Part shown: piece after piece, positions 10,289 to 20,496 of the stretch
Numbering within the stretch: position 1 is the stretch's first letter
Layout: each line of letters opens with the position of its first letter
NCBI RefSeq assembly: GCF_018294505.1
Contig: NC_057800.1
Span: 176,300,113 to 176,364,112 of the forward strand
From: Triticum aestivum
Lineage: Eukaryota > Streptophyta > Magnoliopsida > Poales > Poaceae
Length of the DNA stretch: 64,000 nt
Direction of reading: 5' to 3'
Program-made: the position numbers and the translations under genes
Notes under the pieces: generated by a model
What the model was told of the DNA's origin: nothing
What the model saw: only the letters and a program-made list of their open reading frames with translations
Database searches by the model: none

Positions 10289-12039
10289 TCTTGTCGCCGG
10301 GGTTTTTTGGCAGGCTGCAGGCCTTATTTGGCTATTGATGCCACTTTTCTCATATGGAGGTTTAAAGGACAGTTAGTAGTAGCTTGTGCAGTTGATGCAC
10401 ACGGTTTTGTATTTCTAGTTGCCTACGGTGTGCTGGAGATAGAGTCTGAGGAGAGCCGGACTTGGTTTTTGCATAATCTGCGCCGGGCTATTGCACATCC
10501 CAATGGGCTGGTCATTTATACAGATGCCTGCAAAGGTTTAGAAGTGGTCGTGGACAATGTGTTCCCTGGAGGGAATGCATGCGTCACCTTGCTGCAAATT
10601 TCATGAAGAAATTCAAAGGAAAGGTGTATACTGACAATTTATGGCCAGCGTCTTTGACTTGCAGTGTGAAGAAGCACAGCTACCACTTGAGGCAGTTATA
10701 CATGAATCCCAAAGTGAAAGAATACTTGGAAACACACAACTCCAAGTTATGGGCCAGAAGCCAATTCAGTGAAGTGAGCAAAGTTGACTATGTGCACAAT
10801 AATCTAGCAGAGTCTTTCAGCTCAACGATCCGGAAACTAAAGGGTCATTATGTTGTGGATTTACTTGACATGATAAGGATAGAATACATGCAGAAATTTC
10901 ATTACCGTGCAGGAATAGCCGAGGCAAAATTCATGGGCCACATTTATCATCCCTGCCATGATGAATGAACTGAAGCAGAAAACAACATGCTTGGAAATGA
11001 ACATGACTCTTTGCTCGGGTACCACAACAGAGATATCATATTTGGATAAAGAGAAGAGGGAATGGAGATATCCAGTGGATTTAGAAGCTAGAACTTACAA
11101 TTGTAGGCAATGGCAGATAACTGGGTTGCCATGCATTCATGCCTTGTTTTTCATCACTTCTCTCCCAGGTCCAGCAGGGAACATACATCAGTATGTGCAT
11201 GATTACTAATCTGTTTCAAGGTTAAAGCCACATATGCTTATGCCTTGCCTGCTATGGAGGGTAAACAACAATGGGACATGGTGGACCCTGGATTCAAGCT
11301 TTGCGCTCCAGTTCTGAAGAGAGCAGCAGGTAGACCAAGGAAGAGTCGAATCAGACCTCGCAGCGAAGGAGCTGGACTTGGAGCGAGGAAGCGTAAGTGC
11401 ACAAGGTGTGGTGGGTCTGGTCATTTTGGTAAGTATTGTGATAACACGGTAGATCCAGCGTTCGGAGAGAGTTTCGATGAAGGCTTCAATGAAAATGTTG
11501 GTCAGCAGCCGGTTGCCTCAATAGATGATGAAAATGATGGTCAACAGCCGGTAGCATCATATGAGAATTTTGACAAGGTTCCAACTGATGATGGTCAACA
11601 GCCGCATGATTTTGACGATGATCCAAAATATCCTCCAAATAATGATTCAAGTGAGGCTTCAAATGGTGATCCAAGTGAGGCTCCAAATAGGGATCATGGT
11701 GATCCAAGTGAGGCTCCAAATGGTGATCATGGTGATCCAAGTGAGGCTCCAAATGATGATCCAAGTGAGGCTCCAAATGGTGGCCAACCTTCTGTTGTTG
11801 TGAGTTCTGCTAGGTATGTAAATCTTGCAAGGGTCAAATACTACTGTACATTTATCACTTGACATGATCTCATTACCCTTTATGTTTTGCACAGCTCTAT
11901 GATAGGTTTGAAGAAGACGCGCAAGGTACCGACAACCAAGAGGAGAAGAGAAGAAGCAATGAGCACAAGGTGCACGAGGAGCAAAGTGATGGAAGAAGCT
12001 CAAGGAACAGATAGAAGCCCCAACGCTATATATGAATAA
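10289..12039 (+). pseudogene. MULE transposase catalytic core, SWIM finger, zinc knuckle and tail, frameshifted
   Basis: The reading resumes at CRRGFLAGCRPYLAID. The DDE triad residues are visible: Asp at about 10337 (AIDATF), Asp at about 10523 (YTDACKG) and Glu at about 10810 (NNLAESF). Frame changes occur near 10570, 10960 and 11210. A SWIM-type finger (about 11096-11140, QWQITGLPCIHA) has Tyr where the first Cys is expected. A CCHC knuckle CTRCGGSGHFGKYC follows at 11398-11439, then an Asp/Ser/Pro repeat tail. A GTATGT donor after 11813 and a TTGCACAG acceptor at 11894 allow a last exon, 11895-12039. This exon encodes a Lys/Arg-rich end (KKTRKVPTTKRRRE), a plausible nuclear signal, and stops with TAA. 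About 70 codons between the two halves of the gene are missing at the LTR-element junction. Confidence 0.82.
11644..11781 (+). repeat. Tandem repeat in MULE transposase tail
   Basis: Five units of 24 or 33 bases start with GATYCAAGTGAGGC and encode (G/N)DPSEAPN with an optional GDH/RDH insert. The full 33-base units lie at 11668-11700 and 11701-11733. The encoded stretch is acidic and likely disordered. Confidence 0.85.
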
Positions 12040-12172
12040 TTATGAAACATTATGAATAATTTATGAAACATTATGAATAATGTTGTATTTCTGTTGGATG
12101 ATGTTGGATCTATGTTAGAACTATGTTTGACATGATGTTTAAATCTGTTGGATGATGTTTGAATGAGCACAT
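12040..12172 (+). other. MULE transposase 3' flank with ATGAATAAT repeats
   Basis: Right after the stop, a TTATGAAACATTATGAATAAT-type motif is repeated about three times up to 12080, followed by TTGGATGATGTT repeats. It probably holds the poly(A) signal region of the transposase transcript; AATAAT is the nearest match. Confidence 0.4.
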
Positions 12173-12872
12173 GGTTTTTCCTTTTTTGTTTTTTTTGAAT
12201 TTTGTTTTGCTCATTTGAATTCTGATCAAACTTAACTTTGACCAAGATTTAAACAAGTCTAAAACATCAAAATGAAAAACTAAGCCTGGATCCTTCTTAG
12301 TCAATCCAAAATGAAGCTGTGGTGAGGTTTTTGAAATTTTCATGAAAAATATGCTAAAAAGAGGGGTCCAAAGGTAGGGTAGACGACCTCATTTCTAAGC
12401 AAGGTTTTTTTCGACCTTGTCTAAATTAGCCAAATAACTTTCCTACAAATATATTCTATATATACAGACTATGTCCGCTGGTTTTTCCATTTTTTTAAAT
12501 TTGTTTTGCTCATTTGAATTCTGGTCAAATTTAACTTTGACCAAGATTTAAACAAGTGTAAAACATCAAAATGAAAAACTAAGCCTGGATCCTTCTTAGT
12601 CACTCCAAAATGAAGCTGTGGTAAGTTTTTTGAAATTTTCATGTTCATTTCCCCAAAACACTTATCTTCACTTCATACAAGAGAGTTTGAGATACTTGAG
12701 ATATCACACAATACACATGAACTTATCGTTTAAATGTATGTAAACCTTGTTTATCAACTTAAATCGTTAGTATATGACATAAGAAGACTATGTGCACGGG
12801 TTTTTCATTTTTCTGATTTTTATTTAATTTATTATGCTCATTTGAAATCTGGTCAAACATAGCTTTGACTGC
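12173..12872 (+). repeat. Three dispersed direct repeats in MULE interior
   Basis: Blocks at 12173-12344 and 12480-12643 are nearly identical; both contain AAACAAGT and AAGCCTGGATCCTTCTTAG. A third, partial copy lies at 12799-12872. The starts are spaced about 307 and 319 bases. Each begins with a GGTTTTTC stretch and a run of T. No coding potential is visible. Confidence 0.75.
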
Positions 12873-13395
12873 TCCAAACCCCTCCCAAACCCCGCTACCC
12901 CTAGCGCTGAACAAGGACCGTCCATCTAACCCTAGCGGCGATCAAGGGCCGTCGATCTAACCTTTCTAGAAGGAATCTGTGGGGAGGAGGGGGCGATCCG
13001 CGAGATGCAATCTGATTGGCTGGGAGATTGTTTTTTTAACAAATATCGGGTGCGCTGGATGGACCGTTGGGCCGTCTCGTTGTCTGGGCCTGAGACCGCC
13101 GTAAATAGCCTGTCTCAGCCTTTCCAGGCCTTGCATGCATGGGAGGCGGCAACGTGGGTTTGCATGCGCGGGAGGTGGACGTGCATGCATGCGAGCGAGG
13201 CGAGCGAGGCGCGCTAGGCGAGCTAGGTGGTTCAGGGTAGCGAGTCAAATGCACCGTCCGGTCCAAGAGCTACGCAGTGATTTAGATGCACACACGCGCC
13301 CCATGCATCGTTTTCGTGCAAAAATTAAAGAGTGCAAAGCGTAACGGATACACACACACACGTATGGATTCACACACGCACTGTTCTCATCCTTT
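12873..13395 (+). other. MULE interior, no gene seen
   Basis: Contains two GATCTAACC-type repeats (12920-12962), GCATGCATG runs (13130-13190) and a (CA)n stretch at 13351-13380. Reading frames on both strands overlap without any recognisable domain. Confidence 0.4.
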
Positions 13396-13461
13396 CTCTC
13401 TTCCTCTCCCACCCACAAGCCTATAAATGGGGTGCCTCTCTTCCTCTCCCACCCACAAGCC
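13396..13461 (+). repeat. Two 26-bp direct repeats flanking a TATA box
   Basis: Identical 26-base pyrimidine-rich units lie at 13396-13421 and 13436-13461. TATAAAT (13422-13428) sits immediately after the first. The arrangement looks like a core promoter duplicated locally. Confidence 0.7.
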
Positions 13462-13531
13462 AGATCCGATCCATTCTCTCCAACTTCAAACACCCAAGCG
13501 ACCAAGCCCTCCCCAAGCGACACCAAGTGAA

Positions 13532-13730
13532 GATGCAGTTCAACGGGCCGACCTTCAATCGTCCGTCTGTCATGCCGGAGGCGCTACCCACCGTTGCATC
13601 TTCTCTAAGTTATTATGGTTTATTATGTGTGTTAAAAAATGTCCATGCCCAAACATATCATTTCTTCCCTAAACCAAGTCATGAAGTTCGAGAACTTGTG
13701 GTTTTCATTAATGAAAATCGAAGGGGGTGA
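13532..13730 (+). CDS. Small hypothetical reading frame downstream of the TATA box
   Basis: ATG at 13532 lies about 105 bases after the TATA box and has a purine at -3 (GTGAAGATGC). It begins MQFNGPTFNRPSVMPEALPT, then changes character after about 25 codons, and stops after RRG at 13730. The abrupt change near 13606 suggests a host-derived first exon joined to unrelated DNA, but no clear GT donor is present there. I do not recognise the protein. Confidence 0.25.
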
Positions 13731-14714
13731 GAACCCTCTATTTCATTCAAAAAAAGTCATGAACTAACATGCAAATTTATTCCCTTTAAATCCTAAACCA
13801 AGTGCCACTCTAACCCTAGACCAACTGTCACTCTAACCAAAATCATGTGGCAGTGCAAACATACGTTTTCAACCTTCCAACCCTCCAAAATTTCAGTGCA
13901 AAACAAAGGAAAACCACTCTCACGCGTGTGCAAACATTCACGGTCTCACAATTGTTTTTTGACAAATTTCACGGTCTCACTATGTATACCTTCCTTCCCT
14001 ACCCATGTCAAAGTCTTGCCATCTGTCCTAGCGGTTACCAGCGCAGCCCTAAACACCACAAACCCACGCGGTCCTGAGTTCAAGTCCCCAGCCACACCAA
14101 TTTTTTGTGCATTTTCCACCCTTGATTTTTTAGACAAATTATTTTTTCTCAATGTAATGCCCTTAAAAAATGTTCATTTATTTTGGCACCAGGTATAAAC
14201 CTCTACCTAAGCTGAGGCACATTTTCCATGACATTTTGGTCTTTGATTTAAATCATGGTGTATTTGAATTGGATTAATTAAATTGCTATTAAATATTTAA
14301 CAGCTCCAAAAAAATTCTAACCTTAATTGTTTGGCTCTGGAATAATTCATTTAGCTTCCATAAAAAGTTTCAGCATTATGATTTACTGCCTAAATTAAAT
14401 CAGAACAGAAAACAGAAAAACACGCAAGAGAACCCCCGAATGGGCCTAATTGGATGCAGTTGGCCCATTAGTCTAGCCTGCACTTGGCTCTACGCTATGA
14501 ATTTGGCCCAAGAGCAACCTTTTTTTGACATAAAGGCAGAGCAGAGAGCTGCATTTCATTGATCAAAAGTTTATGAATTCCTCATTTCTTCTTCTTTTTT
14601 CAACATATTTAAATGTTGGTCACTTCTTTTTTTTCAACATTTAAACAACTTTGACCAACATTTAAACTAGGTGAATTTCTCATACAATTTCAAGATTACA
14701 AATTCCTCCATAAT
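13731..14714 (+). other. MULE interior between the two convergent genes
   Basis: A/T-rich DNA with imperfect repeats (AACCCTAGACCAA near 13805, CATTTAAA near 14640). A short tRNA-like patch lies at 14027-14110 (listed separately). No gene is visible. Confidence 0.4.
14027..14110 (+). repeat. Possible tRNA-derived SINE fragment
   Basis: CCTAGCGGTTACCAGCG resembles a pol III A box, and GAGTTCAAGTCCCC about 50 bases later resembles a B box, with a short T-run after it. The head is not a functional tRNA. No target duplication or complete SINE body was found. Confidence 0.3.
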
Positions 14715-15245
14715 TCATGCCTTTCCATACATTTTCAACATTACAACCAGTGCGATTACCATACCTACAAATGCCCAAAAGTGTTTGCAAATGGGTACTG
14801 GTAGTGCTTGATCTTCAAGCTTCCTAACCTTCTTCTTCAACATCCTAAGCTCAACAGCTAGCTCTATGTCCGTGCGTGCTTCGCCCTCCATCTCTTCTTC
14901 CGGAGCACGTGCTGCGGCCACTGTCGTTCGTGGCAGCATGCACAACCATTCTTCATGCTCTTCTTGCAGTTCATTCATCAGAGTCTTGGCCAGAGCATCA
15001 ACCCAAAGAAAGAAGCATGTCACCTGCATGAACACCAAATAGATCAACCCATTTCTCAAAGATCCCGACCATGAAAATGGTGCAATTGCCCCGATTCTTA
15101 CCCCATTCTCGCTGCACACGTAGAACGGACGATTCTGGTTCCTCGGTGTGTGAGAAAGCCTCCAATCAACGCCCGCCCAGCACCGCGGACAGACGAAGAC
15201 AGGCATGTCCACACGCGCCCGGCTCTGCATTCCACGAGGTGTCAC
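14715..15245 (-). CDS. GRF-type zinc finger protein with C-terminal membrane segment, MULE accessory gene
   Basis: Exon 1 is 15245-15102 and exon 2 is 15023-14715. The 78-bp phase-0 intron has GTAAGA and CATGCAG borders and splits the finger. The spliced protein is about 150 residues. It has CPRC (residues 19-22), the GRF-family text SHTPRNQNRPFYVC ending near residue 44, and then TCFFLWVD just after the splice, giving the four Cys of a GRF finger. A charged coiled-coil-like stretch (ELRMLKKKVRKLEDQ) follows, then a hydrophobic segment (FWAFVGMVIALVVMLKMYGKA) at the very C terminus, as in a tail-anchored protein. GRF fingers are known to bind nucleic acid in other proteins; the role here is unknown. 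An ATG at 15264 is in another frame, so the true N terminus may be frameshifted. The gene starts about 320 bases inside the right TIR and points toward the transposase. Confidence 0.65.
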   Translation of the reverse strand: MTPRGMQSRARVDMPVFVCPRCWAGVDWRLSHTPRNQNRPFYVCSENGVRIGAIAPFSWSGSLRNGLIYLVFMQVTCFFLWVDALAKTLMNELQEEHEEWLCMLPRTTVAAARAPEEEMEGEARTDIELAVELRMLKKKVRKLEDQALPVPICKHFWAFVGMVIALVVMLKMYGKA

Positions 15246-15396
15246 GGGAGCTTGAGGAAGACATGGAGCTCGGAGCCGAAGGGGATCTCAACGTCGCCGC
15301 GCCCTCCACAGCTAGCTTCCCACCACTGTGCTCTCTCTCTCTCGCCATGGTCACCGGCGTGCTCTCTGTCGCCATGGTCACCTCCGTTGTCGCCCT

Positions 15397-15404
15397 CTTA
15401 TATA
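15397..15404 (-). promoter_or_regulatory. TATA box of the GRF gene
   Basis: The minus strand reads GTGCTATATAAGAGGG here, about 135-155 bases upstream of the candidate start codons and between them and the right TIR. Confidence 0.6.
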
Positions 15405-15562
15405 GCACACCTGCAATGGCTCTCTGTTGGGTCCCACAAGCCACACGTGCAACAGTCTGAATAAAATTGGTCGTCCCTGCCACCTGGTCCCACCTGTAAG
15501 GGCCAAGTCAAAAGGTTGACTTGACGGAGACGACAGAGTTCACGGAACGAGTCGGTGCACTC

Positions 15563-15649
15563 GGACTAGGGGCAAAACTGAGCACAATTCGCATCTGAGG
15601 GCAAACCTGAGCACATGGACACCGCTGAGGGCAAAATGATGATTAACCC
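15563..15649 (-). repeat. MULE right terminal inverted repeat
   Basis: Inverted copy of 2813-2899. The outer end reads ATTAACCC, followed by the 9-mer ATAACATTT, the partner of ATAATGTTT at the left end. Confidence 0.85.
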
Positions 15650-16152
15650 ATAACATTTCTGTCACCATGTTATTAGTAAGTTCTGTTTTTCCATGTGAAT
15701 AGCTAGGGTTCTATGCATCCTATGACCATGTTCTTGCCATGAGTAGCTGCATAAACATGTCTTCTTGATGTTTGTTATATTCTAATACCATTATATGCTT
15801 TGTGTTGAGTTGCACAAGCTCTCAAACATGCCTACTTGTCATTGTTACTGCCATGTTTAGTTTATTTCACTGTCTGTGAATCTGTTATCGTTTGCCATCT
15901 TGCCATGATGTTTTGAGCAAGTTCTAGTGGTTTCTAGCAGTAGCTTAGTGATCTTGTTTTGTAGTGCTTGACATGTACATGCTTTCCGTGCCTTTTGATT
16001 CCATGAAATGTTCCTGTAGCATATACTTTTGTTGTCTCAAAGTATTCATCATGACCCTGTTTTTAGCCTTGCTCTGTTATTCACTAAGCCTGAGAATCTG
16101 TTATGACTTGCTTACTTGTCTTGGTGAATGTCATTGATCTAGGGGTTATATG
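15650..16152 (+). repeat. Outer long-LTR copy, segment 2 of 4
   Basis: Continues segment 1 after the MULE is removed. AAACATGCCTACTTG near 15825 and GTAGCATATACTTTTGTTG near 16016 match the reverse complement of the chromovirus LTR at about 35540 and 35340. It ends at the ATATG (16148-16152) duplicated by Angela element 1. No gene. Confidence 0.75.
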
Positions 16153-17888
16153 TGTTGGGAAACGTAGTATTTCAAAAATTTGCATACACACACAAGATCC
16201 ATCTAGGTGATGCATAGAAACGAGAGGGGAGAGTGTGTCCACGTACCCTCGTAGACCGAAAGCGGAAGCGTTTAGTAACGCGGTTGATGTAGTCGAACGT
16301 CTTCGTGATCCAACCGATCCAAGTACCGAATGCACGGCACCTCCACGATCTGCACATGTTCAGCTCGGTGACGTCCCTCATACTCTTGATCCAGCTGAGG
16401 CCGAGGGAGAGTTCCGTCAGCATGACGGCATGATGACGGTGATGATGAAGTTACCGGCGTAGGGCTTCGCCTAAGCACTACAACGATATGACCGAGGTGG
16501 AAATTTGTGGAGGGGGGCACCGCACACGGCTAAGACAATTGTCAACTTGTGTGTTCTAGGGTGCCCCCTGCCCCCATATATAAAGGAGCAAGGGGGAGGC
16601 CGACCGGCCATATAGGGGCACGCCCCAAGTAGGATTCCTACTAGGAATAGGAATCCTATTCCTAGTAGGTTTCCAACAAGGAAGAGGGGGGGAAGGAAGG
16701 AGAGGGAGAGAGGGAGAAGGAAAGGGGGGCGCCCCCCCTTCCCTAGTCCAATTCGGACCTAAGGGGGAAGGGGCGTGCAGCCTGCCCTAGCCGCCCCTCT
16801 CTCTGTCCACTAAGGCCCATGAGGCCCATTAGTTCCCCTGTGGGGTTCCGGTAACCCTCCCGCACTCCGGTTTTATCCCAAACTTCTCCGGAACAATTCT
16901 GGTGTCCGAATATAGTCGTCCAATATATCAATCTTTATGTCTCGACCATTTCAAGACTCCTCGTCTTGTCCGTGATCATATCCGGGACTCCGAACTACCT
17001 TCGGTACATCAAAACACATAAACTCATAATACCTATCGTCGTCAAACATTAAGCGTGCGGACCCTACGGGTTCAAGAACTATGTAGACATGACCGAGACA
17101 CTTCTCCGGTCAATAACCAATAGCGGAACCTGGATGCTCATATTGGCCCCTACATATTCTACGAAGATCTTTATCGATCAATCGCATAACAACATACGTT
17201 GTTCCCTTTGTCATCGGTATGTTACTTGCCCGAGATTCGATCATCGGTATCTGAATACCTAGTTCAATCTCGTTACCGGCAAGTCTCTTTACTCATTCCG
17301 TAATGCAACATCCCGCAACTAACTCATTAGTTACATTGCTTGCAAGGCTTATAGTGATGTGCATTACCGAGAGGGCCCAGAGATACCTCTCCGACAATCG
17401 GAGTGACAAATCCTAATCTCGATCTATGCCAACTCAGCAAACACCATCAGATACACCTGTAGAGCATCTTTATAATCACCCAGTTACGTTGTGACGTTTG
17501 ATAGCACACTAAGTGTTCCTCCGGTATTCGGGAGTTGCATAATCTCATAGTCATAGGAACATGTATAAGTTATGGAGAAAGCAATAGCAATAAACTAAAC
17601 GGTCATAGTGCTAAGCTAACAGACGGGTCAAGTCAATTACATCATTCTCTAATGATGTGATCCCGTTCATCAAATGACAACTCATGTTTATGGCTAGGAA
17701 ACTTAACCATCTTCGATTAACGAACTAGTCAAGTAGAGGCATACTAGTGACACTCTGTTTGTCTATGTATTCACACATGTACTAAGTTTACGGTTAATAC
17801 AATTCTAGCATGAATAATAAACATTTATCATGAAATAAGTAAATATAAATAACAACTTTATTATGGCCTCTAGGGCATATTTCCTTCA
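16153..17888 (-). repeat. 3' LTR of Angela-like element 1 (1736 bp)
   Basis: Plus-strand ends are TGTTGGG...TTCCTTCA. The purine-rich GTGAGAGAC directly upstream on the minus strand (17889-17897) is the polypurine tract position. A TATA-like TTTATATATGG on the minus strand lies near 16575-16585. Confidence 0.85.
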
Positions 17889-17921
17889 GTCTCTCACTTG
17901 CACTAGAGTCAATAATCTAGA

Positions 17922-19357
17922 TTACATTGTAATGATTCTAACACCCATGGAGTCTTGGTGCTGATCATGTTTTTCTCGTGAGAGAGGCTTAGTTAACGGG
18001 TCTGCAACATTCACATCCGTATGTATCTTGCAAATTTCTATGTCTCCCTCCTTGACTTGATCACGGATGGAATTGAAGCATCTTTTGATGTGCTTGGTTC
18101 TCTTGTGAAATCTTGATTCCTTTGCCAAGGCAATTGCACCAGTATTGTCACAAAAGATTTTCATTGGACCCGATGCACTAGGTATGACACCTAGATCGGA
18201 TATGAACTCCTTCATCCGAACTCCCTCATTTGCTGCTTCCGAAGAAGCTGTGTATTCCGCTTCACATGTAGCTCCCACCACGACGCTTTGCTTAGAATTG
18301 CACCAACTGACAGCTCCACCATTTAATTAAAATATGTATCTGGTTTGTGACTTAGAGTCATCCAGATCAGTGTCAAAGCTTGCATCGACGTAACCGTTTA
18401 CGATGAGCTCTTTGTCACCTCCATAAATGAGAAACATATCCTTAGTCCTTTTCAGGTACTTAAGGATATTCTTGACCGATGTCCAGTGATCCACTCCTGG
18501 ATTACTTTGGTACATCCCTGCTAACCTAATAGCAAGACACACATCAAGCCTGGTACACAACATTGCATACATGATAGAACCTATGGCTGAAGCATAGGGA
18601 ATGACTTTCATTTTCTCTCTATCTTCTGCAGTGGTCAGGCATTGAGTCTGACTCAACTTCACACCTTGTAACACAGGCAATAACCCTTTCTTCGCTTGAT
18701 CCATTTTGAACTTCTTCAAAACTTTATCAAGGTATGTGCTTTGTGAAAGTCCAATTAAGCGTCTTGATCTATCTCTATAGATCTTGATGCCCAATATATA
18801 AGCAACTTCACCGAGGTCTTTCATTGAAAAATTCTTATTCAAGTATCTTTTTATGCTACTCAGAAATTTAGTATCATTTCCAATCAGCAATATGTCATCT
18901 ACATATAATATCAGAAATGCTACAGAGCTCCCACTCACTTTCTTGTAAATACAGGCTTCTCCAAAAGTCTGTATAAAACCATATGCTTTGATCACACTAT
19001 CAAAGTGTATATTCCAACTCCGAGAGGCTTGCACCAGTCCATAAATGGATCGCTGGAGCTTGCACACTTTGTTAACACCTTTTGGATCGACAAAACCATT
19101 TGGTTGTATCATATACAACTCTTCTTTAAGATATCCATTAACGAATGCAGTTTTGACATCCATTTTCCAAATTTCATAATCATAAAATGCCGCAATTGCT
19201 AACATGATTCGGACGGACTTAAGCATCGCTACAGGTGAGAAGGTCTCATCATAGTCAACTCCTTGAACTTGTCAAAAACCTTTTTTAACAAGGTGAGCTT
19301 TGTAGATAGTAACATTACCGTCAGCACCAGTCTTCTTCTTGAAGATCCATTTATTCT
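17922..19357 (-). pseudogene. Copia reverse transcriptase and RNase H (Angela 1)
   Basis: A frame from about 19357 passes through AMLKSVRIMLAIAAFYDYEI and keeps the catalytic YVDDILLIG at about 18905-18890, so the active-site aspartates are intact. It runs to a single stop at 18327-18329 inside the RNase H start, then continues in the same frame. That part gives VVVGATCEAEYTASSEA (catalytic Glu) and FCDNTGAIALAKE (catalytic Asp) and ends at 17922. The RNase H tail ICKIHTDVNVADPLTKPLS is typical of the clade. The protein would copy element RNA into cDNA. One nonsense codon breaks this stretch; upstream frameshifts disconnect it from integrase. Confidence 0.85.
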
Positions 19358-20496
19358 CTATGGCTTGCCGATCATCGGGCAAGTCAACCAAAGTCCACAC
19401 TTTTTCTCATACATGGACCCCATCTCAGATTTCATGGCCTGAAGCCATTTTGCGGAATCTGGGCTCATCATCGCTTCCTCATAGTTTGTAGGTTCGTCGT
19501 GGTCAAGTAACATGACCTTCAGAACAGGATTATCGTACACTCTGGTGCGGATCTTACTTTAGTTGACCTATGAGGTTCGATAGTAAATTGATCAGAAGTT
19601 TCATGATCATCATCATTAGCTTCCTCACTTACTGGTGTAGGAATCACTGGAACTGATTTCTGTGATAAACTACTTTCCAATAAGGGAGCAGGTAGAGTTA
19701 CCTCATCAAATTCTACTTTCCTCCCACTCACTTCTTTTGAGAGAAACTCCTTCTCGAGAAAGGATCCATTCTTAGCAACGAATATTTTGCCTTCGGATCT
19801 ATGATAGAAGGTGTACCCAACATTTTCCTTTGGGTATCCTATGAAGACACATTTCTCCGATTTGGGTTCGAGCTTATCAGGTTGAAGCTTTTTCACATAA
19901 GCATCGCAACCCCAAACTTTAAGAAACGACAACTTGGGTTTCTTTCCAAACGACAGTTCATAAGGTGTCGTCTCAACGGATTTTGATGGTGCCCTATTTA
20001 ACATGAATGCAGCCATCTCTAAAGCATAACCCCAAAACGATAGCGATAAATCACTAAGAGATATCATAGACCACACCATATCTAATGAAGTGCGGTTACG
20101 ACGTTCGGACACACCATTACGTTGTGGTGTTCCAGGTGGTGTGAGTTGCGAAACTACTCTGCATTGTTTTGAATGAAGACCAAACTCGTAACTCAAATAT
20201 TCTCCTCCACGATCAGATCGCAGAAACTTTATTTTCTTGTTACAATGATTTTCCACTTCACTTGGAAATTCTTTGAACTTTTCAATTGTTTCAGACTGAT
20301 GTTTCATCTTGTTGATATACCCATATCTGCTCAAATCATTAGTGAAGGTAATAAAATAATGATACCCGCCACAAGCATCAACACTCATCGGACCGCATAC
20401 ATCAATATATATATTATTTCCAACCAGCCTGTTGCTCGCTCCATTGTTCCGGAGAACGGAGTGTTGGTCATCTTTCCCATGAGGCATGGTTCGCAA
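19358..20496 (-). pseudogene. Copia integrase (Angela 1)
   Basis: The catalytic core is readable: Asp in YIDVCGPM (about 20401), Asp in FLRSDRGGEY (about 20213) and Glu in NGVSERRNRT (about 20105), with 35 residues between the last two as the DDE family requires. The HHCC zinc finger (WHCRLGH...CEPC, about 20580-20500) lies in the neighbouring upstream frame, so a frameshift near 20410 separates finger and core. After the core comes a GKKPKLSFLKVWGCDAYVKK stretch and a linker to a stop at 19519. A further shifted piece (19540-19358) begins the reverse transcriptase region. Integrase would insert the cDNA into the genome. Confidence 0.85.

Larger units (their letters stand above)
2813..15649 (+). 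mobile_element. MuDR-type MULE with nested LTR element and convergent accessory gene
   Basis: Class II cut-and-paste transposon of the Mutator superfamily. Its 87-bp terminal inverted repeats (2813-2899 and 15563-15649) start GGGTTAAT and differ at about eight positions by eye. The flanking 9-mers ATAATGTTT (2804-2812) and ATAACATTT (15650-15658) match at seven of nine bases, as expected of an aged MULE target duplication. Removing the element rejoins two pieces of the outer LTR. Contents from left to right are a mudrA-like transposase (interrupted by an LTR element at 4525-10288), an A/T-rich non-coding middle with duplicated blocks, and a leftward GRF zinc-finger gene. The two genes face each other, each starting just inside one TIR. 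Without its guest the element is about 7.1 kb. Confidence 0.85.

Noticed and set aside
11486..11776. 96-codon His-rich minus-strand frame
   Set aside because: Antisense of the acidic repeat in the MULE transposase tail.
14050..14100. Possible tRNA gene
   Set aside because: Only B-box-like and weak A-box-like motifs; no cloverleaf can be folded.
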